Of a stretch of 64,000 bases of DNA, positions 29,401-37,698 are shown one piece after another. The translations under genes were made by a program, and so were the position numbers. Position 1 is the stretch's first letter. Every line of letters starts with the position of its first letter. The DNA is taken from NCBI GenBank assembly GCA_016931455.1, contig JAFGES010000024.1:60666-124665 (forward strand), in the 5' to 3' direction. The notes under the pieces are model-generated. The model was not told the DNA's origin and searched no databases. It saw only the letters and a list, made by a program, of their open reading frames with translations. Source of the DNA: Desulfobacterales bacterium. Lineage in GTDB: Bacteria > Desulfobacterota > Desulfobacteria > Desulfobacterales > JAHDSC01.

Positions 29401-30816
29401 AAGCGTTTCATAGGCCGATTCTTCCAGAAAAGATCCTGTTCCGGCCGAACACGCCTCGTTCATGGCATAATCGGAAGCCACTGCGTTTGTGATATATGTG
29501 TACTTGGCATCCTGACCACCGATCTCAAAAATCGTATCGACTTGACTGTCAAAATGAACGGCAGCTGTGGCATGGGCGATGATTTCGTTGATAATTCCAT
29601 CTGTTAGGGCATGCAGACCGGCAATTTGTCTGCCGGATCCACAGACTCCCAGTCCATCTATCAATACTGTCGCAGGATCCACCATTTTCTTTATCTGATC
29701 AAAAATAGAACGATAGCATTTTCGAGAAGCTCCCACCGGATCACCATTGGTCCGCAGATAAACGGATGCAAGCATGGCATCGTCACTTTTTCTCAGGAGA
29801 ATAGCTTTTGTTGTCGTTGAACCCACATCCAATCCCAAAACACATTTATCACCCGGCTGAATGGCTCCAACCGTAAGAGATTTAAACTCGACCATTTCTT
29901 CAAAATCACGCAAAGGCTTCAATTTCTCAAAGGAGGCAATTTCGGATATAAGCAAATTTGATATTCCGGGATACTGTGCGGTTTCATGTTGCAGCGCCCA
30001 AAGCGCCGCGCCAAGCGCTTCGAAATAGGGTGCTTCTTTGGGAACAATCAATCCGGAAATCTCTTTATGCAGATATTCAATCATCATTGGGTTCAGTGCA
30101 GTCCCACCAACAATCATGATGTTTTGTTTTGGAACATTTTTAAGCAACTCTAATATTTTCTGCGCCATCATTTTGCAAAGACCGGCAATTACCTTCTCCC
30201 GGGGAATCCCTTTGTTCGTTGCATGGGTGCAGTCGGATTTGCAAAACACGGAACAACGCCCTGAAACGTGATGAGGTGTTTCCGTCGCAGCCCATTGAAC
30301 AGCATCTTGCAATGATACATTCATACGGCGAAGCTGCTGCAAAAAAAATTCTCCAGTACCGGAAGCGCATTTATTACCCGTTAAAACATTGGATATCTGC
30401 CCCAACCGATTTAACACATAAACCATAAAGGTTTCACCGCCTGCAGAAACAACTGCCGAGCATTCCCTATCATTCGGTTTAACAAATTGATAAGCATATT
30501 CTACGGCTTCAGGTTCGGAAATGGAGGACAAATTTACGAATTTTCGAAACCGGCGGCCGGTAGCAGCAATTCCGTCATAGGAATCAAGATCAAGGCGTTG
30601 AAAAGCCGAAATCAGAGTTCGTTTGGGATTTCCCTCATGAGGTAGGAGCCATGATTCAACGAGCTTGGGTTGAATATCATGCTGGGTTTCATTTGAATTG
30701 CATGGATTTTGTCCCATTTCAACATGAGCGATTGATACTGTGGAGGCTCCCAAGCACAAGCCCAACACTTTCTTTTTTTTAAAAATATTTTTTTGCATTG
30801 AATTTTTAAATTCCAT
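26416..30816 (-). CDS. Giant acyl-CoA dehydratase activase (tandem BadF/HgdC ATPases, DUF2229 and HgdB-like regions)
   Basis: The 1466-residue protein belongs to the large activase-type family linked to 2-hydroxyacyl-CoA dehydratases and benzoyl-CoA-reductase-type ATPases. It has two ASKHA ATPase modules: 16-300 (GNKCASGTGEFF, GRCSVFC, GGTALNPMM) and 323-600 (GLDVGSTTTKAIL, EIGGQDAKYT, EACSAGTGSFLEE, NDQCAAF, GGVCYNK). Each keeps the two iron-sulfur Cys ligands (C150/C188 and C456/C496; spacing 38 and 40). A DUF2229-like region follows (INKSFLVNTYYPLY), then an HgdB-like region with scattered Cys. ATP-driven electron transfer to a partner is the family role; its own substrate is unknown. ATG 30816 has no ribosome site; ATG 30798 is an alternative. 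It has its own promoter with a palindromic operator. Confidence 0.85.
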   Translation of the reverse strand: MEFKNSMQKNIFKKKKVLGLCLGASTVSIAHVEMGQNPCNSNETQHDIQPKLVESWLLPHEGNPKRTLISAFQRLDLDSYDGIAATGRRFRKFVNLSSISEPEAVEYAYQFVKPNDRECSAVVSAGGETFMVYVLNRLGQISNVLTGNKCASGTGEFFLQQLRRMNVSLQDAVQWAATETPHHVSGRCSVFCKSDCTHATNKGIPREKVIAGLCKMMAQKILELLKNVPKQNIMIVGGTALNPMMIEYLHKEISGLIVPKEAPYFEALGAALWALQHETAQYPGISNLLISEIASFEKLKPLRDFEEMVEFKSLTVGAIQPGDKCVLGLDVGSTTTKAILLRKSDDAMLASVYLRTNGDPVGASRKCYRSIFDQIKKMVDPATVLIDGLGVCGSGRQIAGLHALTDGIINEIIAHATAAVHFDSQVDTIFEIGGQDAKYTYITNAVASDYAMNEACSAGTGSFLEESAYETLGVRMEDIADIALKGRRPPNFNDQCAAFIASDIKNAIHEGVEHEDIVAGLVYSICMNYSNRVKGNRPVGEKVFMQGGVCYNKAVPLAMAALVGKPIIVPPEPGLMGAYGVALEVKKRIETGLMQKKTFDLETLFNRKVQYGETFICKGGKEKCDRHCEIARIEIENKKYPFGGACNKYYNLRHNIKCDVEKLDLVRIRQHLIFEKYGGKTQECVDKTFRGRVGINKSFLVNTYYPLYSTFFAELGFKPVLPISISQEGIDQKGAAFCYPMELAHGFFNSLLEMENIPEIIFLPHFKAVPALNDCSSSQVCPLVQGETFSLQTTFRKKIDRLKRKGIKILSPLIDLTEGIGKARKPLVETAVQMGVSKQEAQKAFIKALAQQTKCFKEMKAIGQKALKKLETDPDQTGVVIFARPYNGFVEEAHMGIPHKLASRGVLVIPLDFLQFDNEEVKRHMYWGMGQIILKAGRVVKRHPQLFGNYITNFSCGPDSFIIGYFRDIMGRKPSLTLELDSHTADAGLETRIEAFLDIIAAYRQLVAKKRVFHKTKSFVPAQVILDHGIAKVITSSGQALPVTDARVKLLLPSMGEIATESLAAVFRGKGFNAIAHPPSDETVLKIGRANASCKECLPLILTTGTLLNYTRNGRSKDEVLIYFLPTTSGPCRFGQYSIFMQDLIKRLELPNIALFSLTSENSYGGLGNDFQLRGWWAVVVSDAMEDIRSMLLANAKDVPEALEIFNAEWNLILKNLENGNFADIEKQLAQTAAQFSRISLQRSVKDVPVISLAGEIFVRRDGLSRQYLTERLAKRGFATICSPVAEWILYSDYLVERGLVDYTMTKMGKLKFWARKKFMARYEKRLKFILSRSGLIHAEPIYIKKIIHNALPYISDNLAGEAILTVGSSLGEVVSHACGVVAIGPFGCMPNRLAEAILNTTMNREGKLMTDPKNGQLRNTLQDIEDLPFLAIESDGSPFPQLINAKLESFCLRAERLHRKMLQYH

Positions 30817-30960
30817 AAGTTTTATAAATAAAATTTTATTTAACGGATAGAAGTATCTTGAATTGAATAATTCAGAACGATTGGGCGGTTCATTTTAAAG
30901 AGAAAAATTTGGATGATTCATCAATGTTACATTAACTAAGATTATAATCAAAAGATAGGC

Positions 30961-30992
30961 TTCATATAATAAATTATAATTTATTATATGAA
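30961..30992. promoter_or_regulatory. Perfect 32-bp palindromic operator at the activase transcription start
   Basis: The half-site TTCATATAATAAATTA is followed by its exact reverse complement, so all 32 bases are self-complementary. It begins directly beyond the -10 box of the minus-strand promoter and covers the predicted start site (about 30986). This is the classical place for a repressor dimer. An RNA hairpin in the leader is the alternative reading. Confidence 0.6.
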
Positions 30993-31022
30993 AGTATAAA
31001 AATAAAGGATTTTATGTGTCAA
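30993..31022 (-). promoter_or_regulatory. Sigma-70-type promoter for the activase
   Basis: Minus strand: TTGACA (31022-31017) in CTTGACACATAAA, 18-bp spacer, TATACT (30998-30993). Predicted start near 30986, leader about 170 bases. Confidence 0.7.
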
Positions 31023-31178
31023 GCTGAAAATCAAAAAGTGCTTAGGATACTTGTGAATTAAACAAAATAGAGGTAAGCAAGGAAAAACTATTATTTTACA
31101 GGCAAATCGATTAATTACCCAAATAATGTTAAGAGACAAGGGCAACTTTAGCTCCGGATATTATAATAGTTTTATTCC

Positions 31179-31207
31179 TTGACACAAAAATATCAGCTAC
31201 ATATACT
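31179..31207 (+). promoter_or_regulatory. Sigma-70-type promoter for the TPR lipoprotein
   Basis: TTGACA (31179-31184) in CTTGACACAAAA, exact 17-bp spacer, TATACT (31202-31207). Predicted start near 31214, leader about 175 bases. It is enclosed by ACTTTAGCTCC (31145-31155) and its inverse GGAGCTAAAGT (31259-31269). Confidence 0.7.
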
Positions 31208-31389
31208 TTATATTTTTGTGAAAAATATATTGAATTATCAAACAGATAAACAGCATGTGGAGCTAAAGTGACTATTGCAGACACCAATATTCTCAGATTG
31301 CAGATGATATCTTAATAACCAATGATCCGCAAGTCGTCATAGATGCCGCTTACCGTACCCGTCTATGTTATTTTAGCCGGAGAGATTTT

Positions 31390-32325
31390 ATGAGACGAAA
31401 TTTCACTATTTTTTTTATTTTAATTTCCGTAATTTTTTTCTGCGCCTGTGCAAGCAATAATACTATAAAAAAAAAGCCGAAATATCTTATCTTCGGCATG
31501 AAGGAGATCAATAAGGGAACCCTTTGGTATCAAAAAGGATGTTACAAACGCGCATTGGAACATTTTTTTAGAGCACATGAGTTATTTACAGCCTTTGATC
31601 ATATAGGGGGTATCGCCATGTCTATGAATAATATTGGAAACATTTACAGAATGCTGGGCGATACTCAAAATGCGTTACTCTTTTTTGAAGAGTCTTTCAG
31701 CCTCTACTCAGATGTTAAAGATTACAAAGGAATGTTGCAGTGTCTTTCAAATAAGGCGGCCGCTTTGATAGAGGTAGACAGGCTCTCGGAAGCAACTGAG
31801 GTAATTAACTTGGCCGAGGAAATTGTTCCTAAAATCGGTAAATCTTTTGTTCCACTATTAAACAACCGGGGTATCCTCTTGATCAAAAAAAAAGAATACG
31901 GTCGTGCTGAAGAGTTCCTGAAACAGGCGCTTGCAAATACAAACTCCACCCATTTATCGGAATTTGCAACCGTGAATTTTTCACTTGGCCGGCTGATGTT
32001 TACTACGGAACGTTATGAAAAAGCCATCTCTTATCTCAATGCAGCGCTGGATTCTGATCGTTTATTAGGATTTCATAAAGGTATTGCAGATGATTTAGCC
32101 GTAATCGGATCCGTATACCTTTGCCAAATAAAAAATAAACTCGCAATAAATTTTTTTAAGCGAAGTATCAAAATTTATGCTCTGATTGGAGCTCATGAAA
32201 AGGTTTCCATTATCATGGCTAAAATGCAAGAGGCTTCGAAACAAACCGATATTGATAGCGGGGTAACGGAACATTTTATAAATAATTGGTTGGACGGAAA
32301 TATTTTTGAAGAACCTTGCAAGTAA
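31390..32325 (+). CDS. TPR-repeat lipoprotein
   Basis: The 311-residue product begins with a lipoprotein signal (MRRNFTIFFILISVIFFCAC; lipobox FCAC) and continues as a series of tetratricopeptide-like helical pairs: GTLWYQKGCYKRALEHFFRA, SMNNIGNIYRMLGDTQNALLFF, ALIEVDRLSEATEVI, LIKKKEYGRAEEFLKQAL and FTTERYEKAISYLNAAL. It is predicted to sit on the periplasmic side of a membrane as a protein-protein interaction scaffold. The partner is unknown. The promoter and long leader upstream suggest an independent unit; TraB-family and cold-shock genes follow on the same strand. Confidence 0.85.
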   Translation: MRRNFTIFFILISVIFFCACASNNTIKKKPKYLIFGMKEINKGTLWYQKGCYKRALEHFFRAHELFTAFDHIGGIAMSMNNIGNIYRMLGDTQNALLFFEESFSLYSDVKDYKGMLQCLSNKAAALIEVDRLSEATEVINLAEEIVPKIGKSFVPLLNNRGILLIKKKEYGRAEEFLKQALANTNSTHLSEFATVNFSLGRLMFTTERYEKAISYLNAALDSDRLLGFHKGIADDLAVIGSVYLCQIKNKLAINFFKRSIKIYALIGAHEKVSIIMAKMQEASKQTDIDSGVTEHFINNWLDGNIFEEPCK

Positions 32326-32436
32326 GTGTTAATAGAACCGTAAACACTATCATTTCTAATTGCTTTTGAAATAAAAATATTATAAATTAATAAATTTTTA
32401 TAAAGAAAATCCGAATTTAAGCTTTAAGTAGTAGAG

Positions 32437-33639
32437 TTGGATAACCGGATTGCAAAAGAAATAATCAGAATGAACATCATAGGCGACAACGATATGGTAC
32501 ATCATCTTTACCATGGAAAAAAAGAAATTATTCTAGTAGGAACAGCACATGTATCAAAAGAAAGCACTGAACTTGTAACTTCTATTATTGAGAAGGAAAA
32601 ACCGGATACTGTTTGTGTGGAGCTTTGCCCGTCTAGATATCAGTCTATTCGACAAAAAAATAAATGGCAAGAGACGGATATCATCAAAGTGATAAAAGAA
32701 AAAAAGGCTTTTCTTCTTCTTACCAACCTACTTTTGGCATCTTTTCAAAAAAGAATTGCTGAAAAACTTGATGTAAAACCCGGTGAGGAAATGATACGAG
32801 CCATCGAAACCGGTGAGGCAATCGGTGCGGAAATCCATCTCGCAGATAGAGATATACGAATTACCTTATCAAGAATATGGCGCATAATGGGCCTATGGGA
32901 TAAGCTGAAACTTATATTTCAGATTTTTCTATCTTTTGGAAATATTGACGATATTCACGAAGAAGATATAGAAAGGATGAAACAGGAGGATATACTCCAA
33001 ACACTTCTTGCAGATATCGAAAAATCTCTTCCTATTTTAAAAAACATACTGATAGATGAAAGGGACCAATACCTATCACAAAAAATTAAAACAGCTCACG
33101 GCAATAAAATTGTAGCCGTCGTTGGTGCCGGTCATGTACCGGGTATAAAAAAATACTTGAACACCGATATCGACATAGAGGTCCTTGAAAAGCTTCCTGC
33201 CAAGAAGAAAGTGACCGGTTTTTTGAAATGGATCATGCCGATTGGGATATTGGCACTGTTTATCTTCGGATTTTTTTCAGGTGGATCGCATTCGGGTGGG
33301 CGTATGATTACTTGGTGGATTATTGCAAACGGAGTATTAGCCGGTTTGGGCGCCCTTATCGCTCTGGCCCATCCGCTCACCATTTTATCCTCTATCTTGG
33401 CTGCTCCTATAACGTCTTTAAATCCCATGATTGCAGCAGGATGGGTTTCGGGATTAGTGGAGGCGTTTTCACGAAAACCCAAAGTCAAAGATTTGGAAAA
33501 TCTACCGGCCGATATCCTTTCGATCAAGGGCTTCTGGAAAAACAAGGTAACACGAATTCTTTTAGTGGTCGTTTTTACAAATTTAGGCAGTTCATTAGGC
33601 ACTATGGTGGCCATACCGCTTATGGTAAAACTTTTGTAA
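32437..33639 (+). CDS. TraB/PrgY-family membrane protein
   Basis: The 400-residue protein begins with the TraB domain (EIILVGTAHVSKES, then VCVELCPSRY and VAVVGAGHVPGI, the conserved GxxH and Glu sites of TraB/GumN/Tiki-like putative metalloproteases) and ends in about four membrane helices (MPIGILALFIFGFF, WWIIANGVLAGLGALIALA, NPMIAAGWVSGLV, and the C-terminal segment). Founding members inhibit pheromone signalling in Enterococcus; the role in this phylum is unknown. The start is uncertain: TTG 32437 has no ribosome site, and ATG 32470 or ATG 32494 are possible. Confidence 0.82.
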   Translation: MDNRIAKEIIRMNIIGDNDMVHHLYHGKKEIILVGTAHVSKESTELVTSIIEKEKPDTVCVELCPSRYQSIRQKNKWQETDIIKVIKEKKAFLLLTNLLLASFQKRIAEKLDVKPGEEMIRAIETGEAIGAEIHLADRDIRITLSRIWRIMGLWDKLKLIFQIFLSFGNIDDIHEEDIERMKQEDILQTLLADIEKSLPILKNILIDERDQYLSQKIKTAHGNKIVAVVGAGHVPGIKKYLNTDIDIEVLEKLPAKKKVTGFLKWIMPIGILALFIFGFFSGGSHSGGRMITWWIIANGVLAGLGALIALAHPLTILSSILAAPITSLNPMIAAGWVSGLVEAFSRKPKVKDLENLPADILSIKGFWKNKVTRILLVVVFTNLGSSLGTMVAIPLMVKLL

Positions 33640-33880
33640 TCGTTTAATTCCGTATTCGGTTTTCATTGCCTTATCCGCTTCAATTAATTAATTATAAAAA
33701 TCCTATTGTAATGTGCTAGTTTTTATGCTTTATGATTTATAAACTAATTTTTCATTTTAAAATATAGATTGTCTTTTTAACGGATTGGGTTTAACCTAAA
33801 AGGTTATTAAACTTTGACGGAGGGCCGATCCGAGGCTATGATTGATTAGAATGTTAATTTTTTGAAAGGAGATTAGTGTT

Positions 33881-34081
33881 TTGGCAAACGGTATTGTAAA
33901 GTGGTTTAGTGATAAAAAAGGCTTTGGATTCATTGAACAAGAAGACGGTAGGGACATATTTGTTCACTATTCCGCCATCACTTCAGAAGGATTTAAGACC
34001 CTTGCCGAAGGTGATCGAGTGACCTTTGATGTCGAAGAGGGCAACCGGGGACCTGCGGCAAAAAACGTAAAGAAAATTTAA
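33881..34081 (+). CDS. Cold-shock domain protein
   Basis: This 66-residue OB-fold protein binds single-stranded RNA or DNA: RNP1 is KGFGFIEQ and RNP2 is DIFVHYSAI, preceded by the characteristic GIVKWF. The start is TTG 33881 with GAAAGGAG about ten bases upstream. A 240-base leader region and a dedicated terminator bracket the gene, typical for csp genes, whose long leaders are often structured; no specific structure was identified here. Confidence 0.95.
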   Translation: MANGIVKWFSDKKGFGFIEQEDGRDIFVHYSAITSEGFKTLAEGDRVTFDVEEGNRGPAAKNVKKI

Positions 34082-34105
34082 CTTGTTATTATCCATCTAA
34101 TTTTT

Positions 34106-34145
34106 AAGGGCATTTTGTCTACTTAAAACAAGATGCCCTTTTTAT
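34106..34145 (+). terminator. Intrinsic terminator of the cold-shock gene
   Basis: AAGGGCAT (34106-34113) pairs with ATGCCCTT (34133-34140), the stem continuing through TTTTGT/ACAAG with one wobble pair; TTTTT follows. It lies 25 bases past the stop codon. Confidence 0.85.
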
Positions 34146-34200
34146 TAAAGACAGTCTTCGGAAACAAAATAAGATCAGCATATCACATAAAGTCAATAAC

Positions 34201-34476
34201 TTAGATAATATCCGGAAATTGATTAAAATAAATTTTTCTTTTTTTCAACCATATCAGTTTAATGGTACAAAGATTACTGGAATCATATCTGCCACACTGA
34301 AGACACAATCCCCCCATGTCTAAGGAAGAGGAAAATACAATCGCTATAATGCCATCCAAAACAGATTTTACAAATAATGTTTGATGGTTTCCAGTAAGAC
34401 CACTTTTCATTGAACCGCCAATCAGCATTAATCCTACGCAAAAAAACCAAACCGGAAACAAAAAAATTCGGTACAA
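34201..34476 (-). pseudogene. Remnant of a DUF554 (YdfK/YqgA-type) membrane protein
   Basis: Residues 13-52 of this 91-codon frame (FCVGLMLIGGSMKSGL, TGNHQTLFVKSVLDG, IIAIVFSSSL) match the central signature of DUF554 membrane proteins, in which a GLTGD-x-KSxLDG phrase is followed by a small-residue helix. Full proteins are about 230 residues; here the N-terminal half is missing and after SSSLD the frame runs into an unrelated Cys- and Lys-containing tail, so a frameshift or junction is likely. A TTG start with AGGAG eight bases before it allows translation of the fragment, but a working protein is improbable. It abuts a second gene remnant. Confidence 0.6.
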
Positions 34477-34550
34477 TTTATAATCTCCTGATGTTAAGAG
34501 TCTGTTATATAGTAAATTTTGATATTTATGCCCATAAACATGCAGAATAA

Positions 34551-34746
34551 AAATATAATGATTTTTATTTTATCGAACAAGAAGATCCCGAAAGAGTTTT
34601 AGATATTATTTAGAACTTGCCAGGGTGCGTATACCCAACCGATTCAACTTAGATCCCATCAATGCCATTCAAATAGTGACGCCCATGCATCGAGGAGTGT
34701 TGAGGCTATGAATCTGAATAATAAGTTAAAAGAAACACAAGATTAA
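34551..34746 (+). pseudogene. Remnant of a RecD2-like SF1 helicase gene, two frameshifts
   Basis: Three consecutive frames give one continuous RecD2-like segment: DFYFIEQEDPERVLDII (34560-34610), a stop at 34611, then in a shifted frame ELARVRIPNRFNLDPI and IQIVTPMHRGVL (34613-34702), then a further shift to EAMNLNNKLKETQD (34702-34743) and TAA. The order and spacing match the region of RecD2/RecD-like helicases around the IQVLTPMHRG motif. Nothing upstream or downstream of this roughly 65-residue piece is recognisable, so it is a decayed, partly deleted gene. The sigma-28-like promoter of the following gene begins at its end. Confidence 0.7.
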
Positions 34747-34771
34747 ATCACAAGCAAACCTCTGCCGATAA
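34744..34771 (+). promoter_or_regulatory. Candidate sigma-28 (FliA) promoter for the hybrid kinase
   Basis: TAAA (34744-34747), 16-bp spacer, perfect GCCGATAA (34764-34771). The usual spacer is 15. Predicted start near 34782, leader about 140 bases. It would tie the kinase to the motility regulon. GCCGATAA also occurs by chance elsewhere in the window. Confidence 0.4.
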
Positions 34772-34921
34772 TATATTGCATGCAGTAAAATTATTTTTCC
34801 AACCTTATTTCTTAATCAGATGCCATTACACTTTATAGCCTTAAATTTTATACAGGACATTTGTATGGCCTTTTAAGATCGGTTGATACGAAACCGAGGA
34901 GACACCTAAACAAGGAGCAGA

Positions 34922-37564
34922 ATGAAAATTCTGAAAAACAACAAAGACAGCATAGCCCGCTTTCGCACCTGGCAATCCCTGTCTATCATTATACTTCTTT
35001 TCATTCTCATAACCGTTTTTTTTACCCTGCTGCAACGGCAATATATTGTTAATAAAAAAAATGAATTAAATTTTCTTGAAAAACACTTTTTGGAATCAGC
35101 TTCTTATTTAGATAATCTTCTTGGGGCAATAGAGGCCTATGTGGAAGGAATGCGTATAAAAGCAGAAATGAACCTACTGGAAACCCGTTGGCTTAAAATG
35201 TTCAATCAACCCTTTGCTTTTCAATATTTAAAAGATACCGAAGATAGAAGAACCTATCATCTTGATGAATTCCAATTTCCGATTTCACCGGAAGTGATTG
35301 GAAATCTGACCGGTGAAGGTTCGATTCAAAATCGCGAAAATGATTTTTATCGGGAAATCCACATGGCTCTGAACCTGAATTCCGATTTTCGAGCTATTTC
35401 CAAAAATGTTGAAAATGTTGCCTGGGTATATTACACATCAGCCAACAATTTTATTAATATATATCCCTGGGTTTCTTCTTTAGATTTTAAATTTTCAAAG
35501 GATCTGCAAACCCATGAATTTTTCACCTTGGGACTACCGGATAAAAATCCCGATCGCAAACTGTTCTGGACGGATGTATATGTGGATGAGTATGGAAAAG
35601 GATTGATGACAACCTGCGCCGCACCTGTTTACGACGGTGACCGGTTTTGTGGAACGGTAGCAATTGACCTTACCGTAGATTTTCTAAATGATATTTTAAA
35701 AAATCGCAGCACCAAACAAGGGATTATGTTTCTGTTTAACGATAGAGACAAAATAGTAGCTCATCCTACAATGGTAAGATCCAGCGATAAAAGAGCAAAA
35801 TTTATGAAAGAAGTGCTGCCTGAAAAATACTACTCTTCATTCCATAGTTGCAGGCAAATGGGTAACAACCGAATTTATTATACCGACTTCTACACCACGC
35901 TAAAATCCCAACTAAACCATGCACCCTGGCAACTCATTTACTTTGAGCCCACTCCCTCGTCATGGATTTCTTTTATGAACCATATTGGAGTTGGACCGAG
36001 CCTCTTAATTATAGGTCTTCTAATTCTGGTTTTTATCGTGATATTGGTTGCAGATAAGCTATTTGTAAAACCCTCTGAAAAATTCGTTAATTACATCATC
36101 GCTCGAAGTCGAAGAATTCCATCACAACTAGATCAGGAAGTCCCCTCTATCTGGAAACCCTGGTTTGTCATCATTGAAAAAACTTTCAAAGAAAATGAAG
36201 AACTGACCTTTAAAATTCAGAAACAAAACAAAGGACTGGAATTACGGGTGCGGGAACGAACCTTGGAGCTTGCGGAATCCAATATCAAGCTGTCCAAGCT
36301 GAATAAAGAACTTGAAGCGGCCATATCTAATGCTGAAAAAATGGCCGCGCAAGCCCAGGCGGCCAATATGGCCAAAAGTGAATTTCTAGCCAATATGAGC
36401 CACGAAATCCGTACCCCCATGAACGGCGTCATCGGTATGACAGAACTGCTGCTGGATACGGACATGGCACCGGAGCAAAGGCAGTGCGCCGAAACTATAC
36501 AAAAGAGTGCGGATTCTTTACTGACGGTCATCAATGATATCCTTGATTTTTCAAAAATTGAAGCCGGAAAGCTTGATTTGGAAAGGCTTCCATTTGACTT
36601 ACACCATACCATAGAAGATACGACTGATCTTTTAGCCTTAATAGCTCAAGAGAAGAATTTAAAATTTTTATGTATAATCGATCCGGATATCCCATCGCTA
36701 CTAATGGGAGATCCAAGCCGTTTGCGTCAGATTATCCTCAACCTGGTGGATAATGCCATAAAATTTACTTCCAAAGGCGGGGTAACAGTTCACGTTAGTC
36801 TCGAATATGAAGACGATATTCAGATCAAACTTCATTTTTCGGTCACCGATACCGGTATCGGTATTGCTGAAAATCGAATAAACGTTCTTTTTGATGCTTT
36901 TAGCCAAGCCGACACCTCTACTACCCGCAAATACGGTGGAACCGGCCTGGGACTTTCGATTTCAAAACACCTATCCGAAATGATGGGCGGCCAAATCGGT
37001 GTTCAAAGTATGAAGGGCAAAGGATCCACCTTTTGGTTCAATGCCATTTTTGATAAACAACTATCTATAAAAAAAAATGTTAATACAAACCCGCACTTGC
37101 GAGTAAAATCCGCAAAATATGTTTTTAATCAGCGATCTATTACAGAAAATCAGCGAAGTAAAATTCGAATACTGCTGGCCGAAGACAATAAGACGAACCA
37201 AATGGTAGGCCTGAAGTTTTTAAAAAAAATGGGATATGGTGTAGACATTGTCGACAATGGACGGGAGGCATTAAAAGCTCTGGAATCACTTTCATATAGT
37301 CTTGTCCTAATGGATTGTCAGATGCCTGATATGGACGGTTATGAAGCTACCCGTCAAATACGTAATCCTGAATCATCCGTCTGCAATCATAAAGTCCCAA
37401 TCATCGCCATGACCGCCAATGCCATGCAAGGTGCCCGCGAAAAATGTATTGCAGCCGGTATGAGTGACTATATCTCCAAACCGCTCAATTCGAAGTCGCT
37501 CGCTGATACCATCGAAAAGTGGCTTGTGAAAACAGATTCTTCTCAATCAGCTGAATCATCTTAA
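34922..37564 (+). CDS. Hybrid sensor histidine kinase with Cache sensor
   Basis: The 880-residue membrane kinase has a TM helix at about 19-41, a large periplasmic dCache-like sensor ([36 protein letters not shown]), a second TM helix near 355-380, a coiled coil, a HisKA domain with phospho-acceptor His 494 ([10 protein letters not shown]), a HATPase domain ([26 protein letters not shown]) and a C-terminal receiver with Asp 798 ([11 protein letters not shown]). All kinase boxes are intact. Cache sensors typically bind small organic molecules; the ligand is not predictable. AAGGAGCAGA precedes ATG 34922. The neighbouring receiver-HisKA gene 134 bases downstream is a likely partner. Confidence 0.93.
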   Translation: MKILKNNKDSIARFRTWQSLSIIILLFILITVFFTLLQRQYIVNKKNELNFLEKHFLESASYLDNLLGAIEAYVEGMRIKAEMNLLETRWLKMFNQPFAFQYLKDTEDRRTYHLDEFQFPISPEVIGNLTGEGSIQNRENDFYREIHMALNLNSDFRAISKNVENVAWVYYTSANNFINIYPWVSSLDFKFSKDLQTHEFFTLGLPDKNPDRKLFWTDVYVDEYGKGLMTTCAAPVYDGDRFCGTVAIDLTVDFLNDILKNRSTKQGIMFLFNDRDKIVAHPTMVRSSDKRAKFMKEVLPEKYYSSFHSCRQMGNNRIYYTDFYTTLKSQLNHAPWQLIYFEPTPSSWISFMNHIGVGPSLLIIGLLILVFIVILVADKLFVKPSEKFVNYIIARSRRIPSQLDQEVPSIWKPWFVIIEKTFKENEELTFKIQKQNKGLELRVRERTLELAESNIKLSKLNKELEAAISNAEKMAAQAQAANMAKSEFLANMSHEIRTPMNGVIGMTELLLDTDMAPEQRQCAETIQKSADSLLTVINDILDFSKIEAGKLDLERLPFDLHHTIEDTTDLLALIAQEKNLKFLCIIDPDIPSLLMGDPSRLRQIILNLVDNAIKFTSKGGVTVHVSLEYEDDIQIKLHFSVTDTGIGIAENRINVLFDAFSQADTSTTRKYGGTGLGLSISKHLSEMMGGQIGVQSMKGKGSTFWFNAIFDKQLSIKKNVNTNPHLRVKSAKYVFNQRSITENQRSKIRILLAEDNKTNQMVGLKFLKKMGYGVDIVDNGREALKALESLSYSLVLMDCQMPDMDGYEATRQIRNPESSVCNHKVPIIAMTANAMQGAREKCIAAGMSDYISKPLNSKSLADTIEKWLVKTDSSQSAESS

Positions 37565-37698
37565 AATTAAGAACGGAAAGTAAATAAATTGTACACCATC
37601 TACACCATCACAGTCAAACTTAGGATCGATTTCAGTTAACGGCTGATTGATTTAATTGAATCCCTTAGGTCAACTATCGATAAAAATAAGGGTGCATT

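Larger units (their letters stand above)
30817..31389. other. 573-base regulatory intergenic region between divergent genes
   Basis: This space separates the divergent activase and TPR-lipoprotein genes. It contains a minus-strand promoter with a 32-bp palindrome (30961-31022), a plus-strand promoter (31179-31207) enclosed by an 11-bp inverted repeat, and a 120-base stretch (31270-31389) open in the lipoprotein frame but without a start codon. No other gene is seen. Confidence 0.6.

Noticed and set aside
33132..33647. Long open frames on both strands within the TraB-family gene
   Set aside because: They are shadows of the true coding frame, which carries the family motifs and membrane helices.
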